Origin: Selaginella moellendorffii
Lineage: Eukaryota > Streptophyta > Lycopodiopsida > Selaginellales > Selaginellaceae
Direction: 5' to 3'
NCBI RefSeq assembly: GCF_000143415.4
Contig: NW_003314274.1
Coordinates: 1,030,040-1,094,039 of the forward strand
Length of the DNA: 64,000 nucleotides
Part shown: positions 32,471 through 43,500 of the stretch, piece after piece
How positions within the stretch are numbered: position 1 is the stretch's first letter
Layout: each line of letters starts with the position of its first letter
Translations under genes and position numbers: made by a program
Notes under the pieces: model-generated
The model's database searches: none
What the model saw: only the letters and a program-made list of their open reading frames with translations
Told to the model about the DNA's origin: nothing

Positions 32471-32599
32471 GTGGGCATAGATTCTACTATGGATACGTGG
32501 GTTACTCGGGACCAGCATGAGTTACTCTGCGATCTCTTTCAGTGGAATCCAGTTTTGCCAGTAGAGGCTGAGGGACCAACGGATCCTTTCAAGAGGGGA

Positions 32600-32824
32600 T
32601 GTGATGTTAGGAGGTGCTCAGTCAGATTACACAGTGGAAGCAGAGGTGTATGGTGATATACCGAGTGAGCATGTATAGTAGGGTGGGCTTGTATGCAAGT
32701 ACTGGGTAAAAGGAGGAAGAGCATATGGAAGGTTTTATCATGGATCTTCTACTTTTTCTTTCCCTTCCTTTTTCCCCTCTATCTTTCATGGATCAATCCA
32801 ATGAGATCGGTCTGGATCTTTACA
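32600..32824 (+). mobile_element. 3' LTR of the Ty3/gypsy element
   Basis: A purine tract (AAGAGGGGA, 32591-32599) directly precedes TGTGATGTTAG, the expected start of a 3' LTR, about 130 bp after the pol relic. A TG...CA-bounded unit of about 225 bp, ending TTTACA at 32824, is my best delimitation. No second LTR copy was found in the window, so the end is uncertain. Confidence 0.5.
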
Positions 32825-33416
32825 ATATGAATCTCTACATGTCAGAAGTTCCTCGTTGGGAGAAAGGAAGACAACAAAATTACATATAAAAACAATGAAG
32901 CACTGAAGAAGAAAAGAGAAATTATGTTAAACACTCTATTAATTGTAAAAAGTTTAATACTGTCATTATTTATGAGGTATTAAAAGTTTTCCTTTCGGAC
33001 ATTGTCCTTATTCAAGAACATAAATATTGTATTATCATTGAATTTATTTTTACTTAGGAACATTTCTAGCAAAGGATCCAAGTCCATACAATCGTTCTGT
33101 GGATCAATACTCCTGAAGAAAAGGAGAAAATGATTTGCTCACCCACATAGATTCTAGCTTTTTTGTTCTCGTGGAACACACTGATCATGTCAAGCAGGCC
33201 TTGAGGATTCAAGATGTAGAATGCACGAACTCGGCTGTTCCCAGTAGCCGAGAACATACAGCTCTCATTAACCAGAGCTGGCCTCCGATGGAAGCCCTGC
33301 ACAATTACTCACTTCCATCACTTATCTAGAGAACTTACTGGAAATATGATCAGGCTTTGAATTTTAGATTGATAAATATTCTAGAATTTCCCGGATATTC
33401 TAATTATCATTAAGGT
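32825..33416. other. intergenic, nothing recognised
   Basis: AT-rich, with only short frames. A minus-strand frame at 33066-33302 shows no motif. Confidence 0.4.
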
Positions 33417-33545
33417 GAGAACTTTTTGTAAAGCAAGTGCAACTAGGTGGCAACGTCCAGTGGGGATTCGAGCTGCAAGCGACAAACACACTGCTTTTGC
33501 CTCACAGTTTCTCAAGAGACAATACAAGTTGCTAAAGTGACTCCA
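33417..33545 (+). pseudogene. duplicated 3' end of the PATROL1 gene
   Basis: Matches the last coding exon and first UTR bases of PATROL1 (from about 24588), with small deletions: shared landmarks are gagaactttt.gtaaagcaag, cgtccag, ggggattcgagctgcaagcg and cctcacagtttctcaagaga. The frame is broken. It sits tail-to-tail with the intact PPR gene that follows. Confidence 0.85.
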
Positions 33546-33608
33546 GCCAAATTTTCTCCGCTAGAGAATGTGAGTGTTTTCATATCTTTGGTTTGTGCAG
33601 CTTCCTTT

Positions 33609-35114
33609 TCATCTTCTCATTCGCATTGTTGTCGATAGCATCACATATGGAGTCGAGCTCTTGGAACCAGCCTCGAGAGCGTGTCTAGCTGCTTTGCTCC
33701 CGGTCTTCATATCACTGTGACTCTTCGAGGCCAGAAGCAAGCAGTTCCAGTCCATAGCCTCAGGGACAAACGGCATACTCCAGGCAAGCTCTCGAGCGTT
33801 TTCCAGATGCCCAGATCGGGCGAGTATGTCGATCATACAGCTAAAGTGGTGCTTGTTCGGTCTTAGATCATGGTCACCAGTCATGGACACAAAAAACTCC
33901 AGGCCAGCTTCTAAATCTCCAAGATGGCTGCAGCCAAGCAGCGCGCAAGTGAAAGAGGTCTCGTTGGGCATCACGCCCTCAACTTCCATGACCTTGAAGA
34001 GCTCCATGCACTCCTCCGAGTGCCCGTTTTGGGCATACGTCGTCATCATCGCGTTCCACAGCGCCGTGTCCTGCCAGTGCTGTGGAGACGAATCGAAGAC
34101 TCTCCGGCACTCTCCTAGCAGCCCGTTGCGAGCAAACGACGTGAGCAGCACGTTCCAGGACACGGAGTTGTGCTCCGGCATCTCCACAAACAGGAACTTT
34201 GCGTCGTCCATATACCAAGCCTGGGCATAGGCGGACACCATCGCTGTCCAAGACACGGTGCTCCTCTCGGGCATCCCGTCGAAGATGTTCTTGGCGAGCT
34301 CCAGGTGGTCGTTCTCCGAGTAAGCCACCAGCATGGCTGTCCAAGTTACCATGTTCTTCTCCGGGCTGCTATCGAAGAAACACTTTGCATCCTCGAGTCT
34401 CTTCTTGTGGATATATGCCGTGAGCAGTGCATTCCAAGAGACCAAGTTCCACTCCGGAGCTGTGTCAAACATTCTCTTTGTTGCTTCCAGATGCCCGTTC
34501 TGGGCATATGCTCCAAGCATAGCTGTTCTTGACACGAAGTCTTGCAAAGGGGTCTCGTCGTATAAAAATTTTGCTTCTTCCGCATGGCCTTTCTGACCGA
34601 GTAAACTTATAATAACAGTCAATGAAACGAGATCTCTTTCCGGCATGGAGTGAAAGAGGTTTCTTGCGTTCAGCAAATGCCCAGATCCGGCATATGCTTC
34701 GAGCATGGCAGTCCATGAAATAAGATTCTGCAGGGGCATCTCAAAAAAAACAGCTTTAGCCTCTTCCAAATGATCGTTTTGCGCATAAGCGACTAAAATA
34801 GTGTTCCATGCGAAAAGGTTTTGCTGAGGCATTGCATTGAGAGACCTTTTGGTCTCTTCAAAATGCCCATTTGCGGCAAGTGCGGAGATCATCAGCACCC
34901 AGGAGTATGAATTCTTGTTGACGATCTCGTTAAAGACGCCTCTGGCGCTTTCGACACTTCCACACCTTCCATACATTTGGACCAACAAATTGGAGAGGTA
35001 TCTGTAGTTGTCACTGGCAGCATGCAGGCTCTTTGAAATATAAGCATGGATGGCTCTTGCCTGTGCCAGGGACTCACAAGACCTTATTAGTTGTGCACAG
35101 GCATTTGTATCCAT
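33609..35114 (-). CDS. pentatricopeptide repeat protein
   Basis: Intact single-exon gene for a 501-residue PPR protein, presumably an organelle RNA-binding factor. The N-terminus (LIRSCESLAQARAIHAYI) is the usual opening of plant PLS-type PPR proteins. From about residue 65 the protein is a run of short, roughly 31-residue motifs, each with a core such as NLISWTAMLEAYAGSGHLLNA and a following MPxxN, that is, mainly S-type repeats in series, then one longer motif (VMPNETSFTCALLGCSHLGD) and an E-like tail (DWNCLLLASKSHSD). There is no DYW deaminase domain, so it would not edit RNA by itself. No clear transit peptide precedes the repeats; the first exon may be incomplete. Its 3' end is duplicated at 24.9-25.35 kb. 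Confidence 0.9.
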   Translation of the reverse strand: MDTNACAQLIRSCESLAQARAIHAYISKSLHAASDNYRYLSNLLVQMYGRCGSVESARGVFNEIVNKNSYSWVLMISALAANGHFEETKRSLNAMPQQNLFAWNTILVAYAQNDHLEEAKAVFFEMPLQNLISWTAMLEAYAGSGHLLNARNLFHSMPERDLVSLTVIISLLGQKGHAEEAKFLYDETPLQDFVSRTAMLGAYAQNGHLEATKRMFDTAPEWNLVSWNALLTAYIHKKRLEDAKCFFDSSPEKNMVTWTAMLVAYSENDHLELAKNIFDGMPERSTVSWTAMVSAYAQAWYMDDAKFLFVEMPEHNSVSWNVLLTSFARNGLLGECRRVFDSSPQHWQDTALWNAMMTTYAQNGHSEECMELFKVMEVEGVMPNETSFTCALLGCSHLGDLEAGLEFFVSMTGDHDLRPNKHHFSCMIDILARSGHLENARELAWSMPFVPEAMDWNCLLLASKSHSDMKTGSKAARHALEAGSKSSTPYVMLSTTMRMRR

Positions 35115-35299
35115 GGTAGCATGGCATCCAAAGAAAAAGAAAAGAGCCTCTTTGGGATTTTTCCCGCCTTATTGTTTAAACACATATAGAATAGCCTTCA
35201 CGCCGTTTCTCATCAATCGAGCATTCCACTTGGATCGCAGCTCCTTTCTTGTCAAATTTCTGGCACAGCATTTGTCAAGAGCGGTACACAATATTCTCG

Positions 35300-35640
35300 G
35301 AGATTTATATCCATCTCTTGCTCCTCGAGCTTGCACCAGCAACGATATCTAACAGCCTTGGATTATTTTCGTATGACCAAACGTGGTAAGCTCGGGATCT
35401 TTGAAGACCAGGTTGACTTGATCTTACGCATCCTAGCATGTTGCAGACTCCAAGCTTCATATCCATCTCTCGTTACGGCCAGAAACGATCTAGCAGCCTT
35501 GGATGTTCTCTCGTCAAACGTGTTAAGCTTGACAGGATCTATGGAGACTTGATCTTACGCATCCTGCATTTTGCAGACTCCAAGCTTCATATCCATCCCT
35601 TGTTTCTGGAGCTTGTGCCTGCAATGATCCATTGCTGGTC
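35300..35640. repeat. tandem repeat, units of about 131-150 bp
   Basis: gacttgatcttacgcatcct followed by ttgcagactccaagcttcat recurs at 35415 and 35546 (131 bp apart), and the preceding half-unit (atatccatctct...agcagccttggat) is present at about 35306, 35458 and 35589. About 2.3 diverged units. No frame runs through them. Confidence 0.75.
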
Positions 35641-35699
35641 GTGGTCAGAATCTTTCCATTGGAGACTATGATCTCACACATTCCAGTTGCGTGTTATAG

Positions 35700-37143
35700 A
35701 AAACCAACTCAAGGACGGCATGCATAACTAGCTTTGATGGTGTTTTTTTTCTTATTTTACATTGTTTCTTGTGTGTGTAGCTGATGAGAACGTCCTCTTT
35801 ATCAAGTAAGCCCAAGGACAGCTGTGCCCACACTATCAAACACTTAGACAAGATAAATTCTGGTGGTGAGAAGGTGAAATTAAAAGATTCCAAATGTATA
35901 AGCTTTAATGGCTATTTCAATGGTTTTGCATAATGTAGGTCTTTAGTGGTGGAATTGACTTGAAGAGTTTTGTATGGATAAAAACCACTAGTGTGTACCA
36001 TGGATGAATTTGAGGTTGTTTTTCATTTAAGTTTTGCTTCTCGCTATGACATAAAAAATGTTTGCATAAAATTTTATTTCTAACAATTGAAAATGATGCT
36101 GAAAGACATTGTCAAGTTGATGAATTATATTAAAGAGTTCCTCCAAACTCTTTATAGACTGAGAATGATGCAAGTGTTACTATATACTCTCTTTATGAAA
36201 GTTATCAATGAAGTAGAATTTGTTTTGATTTGGATCTTTCATTGGAACATGATTAATCAAGTGAGTTAAGTTTTTCAATATAGGACAAACATAAGTTTCA
36301 AAAACATTTAAAGAGTCTTTTTGTAGAGAATTATAGTGATGAAACTTCTGCTAAAAATGTTGTAGAAAAGGTTAAGGCTGAGTTAAAAGAGGCTGAGGCT
36401 GAGTCAAAAAAGAAAGAGCCAGATGCTATAGCACTAAAGTGTAAGGCTCAGGAAGTTGAGATTAAGAATTTGTGAAGAGAAATTAAGAAAGAGAACAAAA
36501 AGAGGAAAAAAAAAAAGCTAAAGCAACTAAACCAACTAGATCTAAACAACTAAATTCCTTTTTAAGTTCTGAGGATGATGAAATTTTGCAACCACCTTTG
36601 GTTGTATAAATTTCAAAGTTCAAGCCTTCAAAACTACCCAATTTTAAAAGCATGTGGGATTATCAGGTTTTGGAAGATTAGGTTTACGATATAGAAAATT
36701 ATTTCGTACTGGTAGACATAAATAATTGTATGAAAGTTGTGTGCACGCAATCTTTTTTCACTGATTATACCAAAACTTTGGTTAAATCTTCCATAACTTT
36801 GAGATAAAATCTCTTTCTGAAATGTTGAATCTTGGCAATTACATACTGCAAAGTCTCATATTTGTCACACTCGCCACTCCCAGTCTTCCCATCAAAGCCC
36901 TCAGCTCTATTGCCCTTGCATTGTCACATCCCCAACTTCTTGGTAGTTCCAGCCTGTCACAACTGAAGATGCTCCTAGAATATACCTGGATGTGTCCTCC
37001 ATCTCAAGAGCAACAGAGTTTTCTACTGTTTTTGATCCATGCTGCCTCTTGGGGCACCTGAAGAAAAGAATCCATACCTGTTTTCGAATTTTTTAACTAG
37101 GAAAAGAATGTGAAGCAAGTATTTATTATAATAAACCCTAAGC
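35700..37143. other. AT-rich intergenic sequence
   Basis: Around 36310-36730 the plus strand shows a Lys/Glu-rich frame broken by stops (VEKVKAELKEAEAESKKK), perhaps a decayed coiled-coil or gag-like segment; too weak for a call. Otherwise nothing is recognised. Confidence 0.35.
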
Positions 37144-38679
37144 TTATTTGACCGGCATTGACTGCCATTTCATGGCCGTGGACACAAGGACGTATGGCGC
37201 CGCCGAGTTGACCCTCTCCAGCTTGGCGGCGTGCCTGGCGGCGCGCCCGGCGTCAAGGTGCCTCTTGCAAGCCCCCACCAAGCACCGCCAGTCCACATCA
37301 TCTGGAACAAACGGCATGGCCGCCACGAGATCTTCCGCCTCGCCCACTCGCCCCGCTCGTCCCAGCGCGTCCACCACGCACGAAAAGTGCTGCTTGTGTG
37401 GCCTCAGCCACCGATCCTCCACCATCGCCACCATCCAGCTCCAAGCACCGCCCACGTCCCCGGCTTGGCTACAAGCCGCCATCACCGAAACCAGCGACGT
37501 CTCGTTCGCCGCCACCCCCTCGGCCTCCATCTCGCGAAGAACTCCCACAGTCTCCTCCACCTCCCTGCTGTTGTGCGCCTTCGCGGCGAGCATCGCGTTC
37601 CACACCGATCCGTGCTGCCTCTCCGGGCACCGCTCCAGCAGCCTCCGTGAGCTCGCCAAGTCCCCGGCTTGGCCATAGCCGATGACCATCGAGCTCCACG
37701 AGAGAGCGTCCCTCTCCACCATCGCGTCGAACAAGCTCTTGGCACCGGCGAGATCCCTGCTCTGGTTGTACGCCGCCAGCATCGCGTTCCACGACACGAG
37801 GTTCTTCTCCGGCATGGCGGCGAAGAGCTCCTCGGCCTCGCCAAACTCCCCGTCCCTGGCGTGCGCCACCACGGCTGCCGTGCAAGTTACAACGTTGTGC
37901 TCGGGCATCTGGACGAACAGCTCCATGAGGCTTTCCAGGCTCTCGCTCTCGGCCAGCACTCCAAACATGGCCGTCCACGACACCTCGTTCCTCTCCGGCA
38001 TCGCCTCCAGCACTGCCTTGGCCGCGGAAAGATGCCCGTTCTGAGCGTACGCGTCCAGGAGAGCTGTCCAGGCCACAACGTCGGTCTCCTCCATCCCATC
38101 AAACACCACCCTGGCTTCGTCCACCCGGCCCGAGCTCCCGAAAACCACCACCATGGTCGTGCTCCCGACCAAGTTCCTCTCCGGCATCGCCTCAAACACG
38201 TCCCTGGCCTCGTCTGCATGCCCGTTCTGGGCATAGGCCGAGAGCATCCCGTTCCAAGACACCTGGTTCCGAGCCGGCATTGCATCAAACACCAGCTTTG
38301 CCTCGTCCACTCTTCGGTTCTCTGCATAAGCTGTAACCATCGCTGTCCAGGCCACCAAGTTCTTCTCTGGCATGTCGTTGAACACCTGTCTTGCCTCTCG
38401 AGCGTGCCCGTTCTGGCCATAGGCGGTCATCATCAGCGTCCATGAGAAACTGTTCCTGTAAGGGAGCCCGTCGAATACCAGTCTCGAGTCCTCCACACTT
38501 CGGCACTTCCCATACATCTGAAGGAGCATGTTGGAGAGGTAGAGTCCCGAGTGAGCCATGTGTTCGCTTTGCACAACCCGGGAGTGGACATGCTTGGCTT
38601 CCCAGAGTATCCGGCATGAACTTATGATCGAGACCAACTCTTCGAATGTCACCGCAGCGAACATATCAAGCCACTCCAA
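37144..38679 (-). CDS. pentatricopeptide repeat protein
   Basis: Intact single-exon gene for a 511-residue PPR protein. It has the same plan as the gene at 33.6 kb: N-terminal LVSIISSCRILWEAKHVHSR, then about eleven 31-residue S-like motifs (for example NLVAWTAMVTAYAENRRVDE and NQVSWNGMLSAYAQNGHADE), a longer motif (GVAANETSLVSVMAACSQAG) and an E-like end (VDWRCLVGACKRHLDAGRAA). No DYW domain. Base composition differs sharply from the surroundings: this gene is GC-rich (third positions mostly G/C), while flanking sequence and the sister gene are AT-richer. The two genes share architecture and probably descend from one duplication, but have diverged strongly. RNA target unknown. Confidence 0.9.
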   Translation of the reverse strand: MEWLDMFAAVTFEELVSIISSCRILWEAKHVHSRVVQSEHMAHSGLYLSNMLLQMYGKCRSVEDSRLVFDGLPYRNSFSWTLMMTAYGQNGHAREARQVFNDMPEKNLVAWTAMVTAYAENRRVDEAKLVFDAMPARNQVSWNGMLSAYAQNGHADEARDVFEAMPERNLVGSTTMVVVFGSSGRVDEARVVFDGMEETDVVAWTALLDAYAQNGHLSAAKAVLEAMPERNEVSWTAMFGVLAESESLESLMELFVQMPEHNVVTCTAAVVAHARDGEFGEAEELFAAMPEKNLVSWNAMLAAYNQSRDLAGAKSLFDAMVERDALSWSSMVIGYGQAGDLASSRRLLERCPERQHGSVWNAMLAAKAHNSREVEETVGVLREMEAEGVAANETSLVSVMAACSQAGDVGGAWSWMVAMVEDRWLRPHKQHFSCVVDALGRAGRVGEAEDLVAAMPFVPDDVDWRCLVGACKRHLDAGRAARHAAKLERVNSAAPYVLVSTAMKWQSMPVK

Positions 38680-38827
38680 CCAAGAGCCTGGGAAGAAAAG
38701 AATCCAGCTTCGTTATTTTCATCTCTTCCTCACCTTGAGAAGAGGTAGAATAGCTTATATATATACACAAGCCCCAAAGTCATCAAAAACACAAAATTTT
38801 TAACCTGGTACGCCAGAAGCTCAGTGC

Positions 38828-39999
38828 TTAGTACGGTATCAGTATAGAATCGATGAGCTCTTGCAGTGGTGCGAGCTCCTTCTTTTCGACGAGGTTGAAT
38901 TCCTGTCAAATGAATCACTTAGTAAGTCTCAAAACTTTCAATGAAGTGATACTTACGAATGTGAACAAGATGAAGTGTTTGAAGCAAGTATTTAGGTGAG
39001 CCTCTTCTTTGAGGCTGACAATCTTCTGGAAATGCGAGTGGTATATGTGGGCGTATACCCGGAATAATCTTTTGAAAATGGTCTTTACAACCTCCTTGAA
39101 GTTGGGAGGAAACGGTGCGCCTGCAGAAGATAAGACAAGTCTTTAGATGCCACTTTCTCCCAATCACCAAACAGACGTACCAAGTTTCTGGGGAAAGATC
39201 GCTTCGTCGTCGAGCTGGCCTTCGATCCAATCCATAAGATACTCGACGTACTTCGGAGCCGAGACTTCAATGGGCTTTTTTATTTGAATGCCATCGGCCC
39301 ATCGATACTCGTATCTACGCAATTAAAGTGAGAATTCACGAGCGAGCGAGTCACTGTCCAAGCTTACTTCGGTCCAGCAGACATGGTTGGACAATTCTCT
39401 GGCGTGCAAAACTCCGTCAACGTCCCGTAGAGAAGATTCACCTGATTGAAAAAGTCCACCGCTGCATAGCAAAGACTTGAAGTTAGCTCAAAACCTGGAA
39501 TACGAGCAAGAACAACAACAACAACAAAAAAAAAAAAAAAACGCAGCGAGGGAAGAACGAGATTACTGTTGATGGCCAACCATTCGTTTAAGTCTTCTCC
39601 GGGAGGTAACCGGACTGCTTCTCTCAGGTTACCACTCCCTAAAGTGGCATCAATGTGCTTGCGAAGCTGGGCACCCTGATAAAAAAGAAAAAGCAAACCA
39701 ATGAGCTTAAGTTCTTCGCGCAACCAGCAAAGTAAAAGGAGAATGATAAAGCCCGATAGCTTTCTTTGCTACTCACCTTGCTTCCAGAGGGAGCGCTCTT
39801 TTTAGGCCGGAAGGTACGCTGATTCCTGCGAGAGCAGCGCCACAGGCATTAGCTCAATGTAGCCCTAATTGCGGGAGAGAGAAGCAAGCAATGCCGGGAT
39901 CGGGCAATGGCGCGATGGAAGGGCAAGCGAAATCTTGCAGCGCCAGCTCCAAGAAGAGGAGAATCGATCGAAATACCTGCCCAGCCCGAAGAGGCTCAT
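38828..39999 (-). CDS. MOB1: MOB kinase activator (MOB1)
   Basis: Hippo-pathway-type adaptor that activates NDR/LATS kinases. Exons on the minus strand: the first, MSLFGLGR, ends at 39979 or so; the next gives [16 protein letters not shown]; then [108 protein letters not shown] and [16 protein letters not shown]. Zinc ligands are visible as FCTPENCP (two Cys) and HIYHSH (two His). The last exon ([20 protein letters not shown], then LIPY) ends with TAA at 38828-38830. The protein is of normal MOB1 length, about 215 residues. One of the best-supported genes in the window. Confidence 0.95.
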
Positions 40000-40573
40000 G
40001 GCGCGAAACGCGGCCGTGTCGAAATTCGGCGACGACGAGAGCGATCGATCGGTGGCGCCGCGCTCGCTCGCCCGCTGTTCTTGAGCTCGAGCGAATGATT
40101 AGGATTGCTACAGTGTTAAAAAAAACTTTTATATGCGTGCAAGGGAAATCTCGGCCGTACTGTCCACGTCAGGCGAATGGTAACCGTCGATCCTCCGCTA
40201 ACCGAATAGAAGAAGATACTTCCTTTATAAATGTACACGAAGAAGAGCCACGAAGAACTCACTGCTCGGACTTTTTGTACAGGCTTGTCGATCGATCGAT
40301 CTCTCTTTCTCTCTCTCTCTCTCTCTTTCGAGTGACTATATACCATCACAGCTTCACTGCTTAGCTCCAAGAAAGAAGGAAAAAAAAAAAACGGAAGAAA
40401 AACTCGGTACCTCGAAAGTTAAGTTCGCTCGCTTCGCGTTCGTTGTTGGATGATCGCTCTTCTCGCCTCCAACCTTGTGTGAGTAGCGATAAGCTTCGTT
40501 CTCGCTTCCTCGCGCTTGCAACATCTTCGCCTTTGAGCGAAAGCTGGAAAGCTGGAAGTTTGTGACAAGCCTG
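40000..40573. other. intergenic between MOB1 and UPF2
   Basis: Upstream region of MOB1 and 3' region of UPF2. It holds a CT microsatellite at 40299-40328. No gene is supported; plus-strand frames here are shadows. Confidence 0.5.
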
Positions 40574-43500
40574 CTATCTCCTCCGGCCATAACCAGCTGC
40601 CAGAGGCCTTCTCTGGCGAGAAACGCTGGATCTCGCCGCGCTACCAGCGTCATATGCTCCTCCACGGCCACCTCCGGGACTTCTAGATGGAGACGACGAG
40701 GACCAGTTCAATGGCTGCGTAGTTCCACCACTTCTCTCGTCTTCTTCTCTCTCGTTGTACTCCAAGACCAGCCTTTTGATATCCTGCTTCTCTTCCAGCT
40801 CCGCGGCTTCTTTCTGCCTCGTGCTTTGCACAAGTGACGAGTCTCGCGGGATCTTGAGCTGCTTGAGCTGATGCTTGTTGCCTTTCTTCACGAGAACTCT
40901 GAAAGCCACGTTGTGTCCCGAGCCGTGCTCGTCAATGCCTTCGTCGCCACTCTCGGGGTCCTGTGCTCGGCCGTGGTCTTTGGTCCCCTCGAGCAGATTC
41001 ATCGGCATCATCATGTTGAGCGTTGGCCGTGCTCGCAGCTCCGACTTCCTCGAGTCGACGCTCTCTTGCATCAAGGCCCGGAGCTCCTTCTCAAAGTCGG
41101 CGTCCTCAAGGGGATCCACTTCTTTCGACTTGCACCGGAGCTTGACGTGGTCGTCCTCCTCCGACACCGCTGCGTGCTCGAGCTCCGCTTCTTCTTCTTC
41201 CTCCTCGCCTTCTTCGTCTCGTTCGACGTCGTCCTCCTCCTCCTCGTGTCCGTCCATGCTTCCGCTTTCCGTCTCACTGAGGCTCTCGCCTTCGTCAACT
41301 CCATTCTCACGACGAAGACCGTTGCCTCCGTTCCCGACCACTTGACTTGGCTCCGCAGAGAAAGGCACTTCCATCTCTAAGTACTTCCCGTTGGCCGCCT
41401 TCTCCATCATCATGTTTTCTCTTTCTTCCATCTCTAACAGTGCTTGATTCGCTTCCTCGAATGTTGCGTACCGTGTCATTTTCGGGCGCAAGTCTGCGAA
41501 AAGGTCCTGTAGCGAGAGCAAGAGCGATGTTAAAAATCACCACAGTCCCTGTGAGTCGAATAGACGTTACCTGTAGATCGAACTCCACGTCCAGAGGAAT
41601 CGATCCCTTCGCAAGGACATATCTTTGAAAGAACAATAGAAACCTGTCCAGTTTCCTTTTCGACGAGCCTCGATCGAAAAACTGGCCACACGTCTGAAGA
41701 AGCATTATCACCAGTCGGATACGAAAATAATCTTCTGTAGGATCCAGAAGTTCTTGCTGCATGCAAAAGGTTTAGTTTTAAAACCAAGATAAAAAAGCCT
41801 AGAAACCATACCTCGGGAGTTCCGTGACCATAAAAGATGATCAGGTAAAGAGTTTCAAATATTACGCAGGAGTCAATAAGTCGATAGTTATAGAGCTCGC
41901 CTAAAAACCGCATGAATACTATCCTACGCTGCTGCATGCCATACTCATTCTGCTCCAATCCTACTCTGATTTCTTCAAGCACCTGAAGATAAAAGAAAAG
42001 CAAAAAGAATTACAAGATATTACAAGGAGAAACACCAACAAACAAACCTCATCCACAACTGCAACAGCAAATGAGTCATGGTAGCGATTTAAACCAGCCG
42101 TCAGGGACGCGACTAGATGTACTTGGTTGTATTTGATCTTATGAACCTTCATGAAACACTTCAAAACATAATCCTCGCATTCATCCCATGGCATTTTGCG
42201 CAGTTGTCGCAAAATACGCTCGATGGAGGACTTGTCGAGATCTAAAAACAGTAGCTTTCGGATGTACTGCAGTGAAGACCACATTCTCTGTCAGTTGATT
42301 GCTGTAAGACAAAAGTGAATTACCTGATGTAAAAGAGGCCGAACTTTGGAGACACGGGCTGATCGCTCTGGAGGCCGGCATTGATAATAGGCATTTTCGA
42401 CCAGTGTGCTATGCCGGGCATCAAGATTCTTCACGTTCTTTAGCCGCATAATAATATCTAGCATGTTTCCCATTCTAACGGACGTTTCTGGAGAGCGGTA
42501 TAAGAATCGACCACAGGTCTCGAGCAAGTTGCAAGCTACATCGATGTTATGGTGGCTGAAATCGTCCAAGCAAGACTGTAACATCCGAAAAATACTTAGA
42601 GATCACAGTTAGCTACGACGTTCTCACCTTTAAACATGTAAATATCAGGGTGGAAGGAGCCACCCGGAACTTAGCCAGCTCTCCTAAGAATCGAATATTT
42701 TTTATTTTAGTTTCGATGTTCATTTGATCCTGCAAAGAGCAAACGATAGGAACTGGCTTTAAATAAATGAGCTGTAAGTCACCTTCTTATTTATGAGGAA
42801 GTTGAATTCGTCCTCAAGCAACTGAAGAAGCATTGGAGTGATGTCTTTCATGCAAGTCGAAAGCGTCGCTACCATCCTAGAATAGTGCGGCAGCAGCTCT
42901 AACGAGGTGCGAGGCACATTAAACAACGTCCGCACCAGTTTCTTTCTGTTGCTTTTTGAGTTCACGTAACAAAAATCGACCTGCAAATCCAGGATTAGTA
43001 ATACGATTAAAAGACAACCAGAATTCATACTGTGAGCTGATCGATCAAATCCCGACTGACTGCTCCAGGAAGTCTTTGCAAGAGGCTGTCAAGATTTCCA
43101 CCATCCCCAAAAGTTTTCCACTTCTCTTTCTCGTGTTCCTTTTCCTTCCGGCTACTTTCAGGTTCATCTTTGTCCTTCTCCTTCTCTCTAGCCTTTTCAG
43201 AGTTTGGATTCTTTTCTTCAGGAACGACTTCACCGCTAGCATTCTCGGCCTCATTTGATGGAACATGAACTTCCGGTGTACCAAGTTCGGAGTCAGCTCG
43301 TACTTCCTGTTACAAAGAGAGAATAAAAAGGAAACCGCTACCGGCTTATTCAAGGATATTGTGTTTCACCTGTTCTGGCGTTTTCGATTCACCAGCTTTT
43401 GACTCTGATTCTCCCAGTAAAACAGCAGGAACAAAGGCCCTAATACAATTCATTAGACGCAGACTAGAATCTAGAATGAACGACATTAAGTACCGTAAAT

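Noticed and set aside
40299-40328. Regular CT repeats as a possible CRISPR-like array
   Set aside because: A simple dinucleotide microsatellite without spacers, in a eukaryotic genome.
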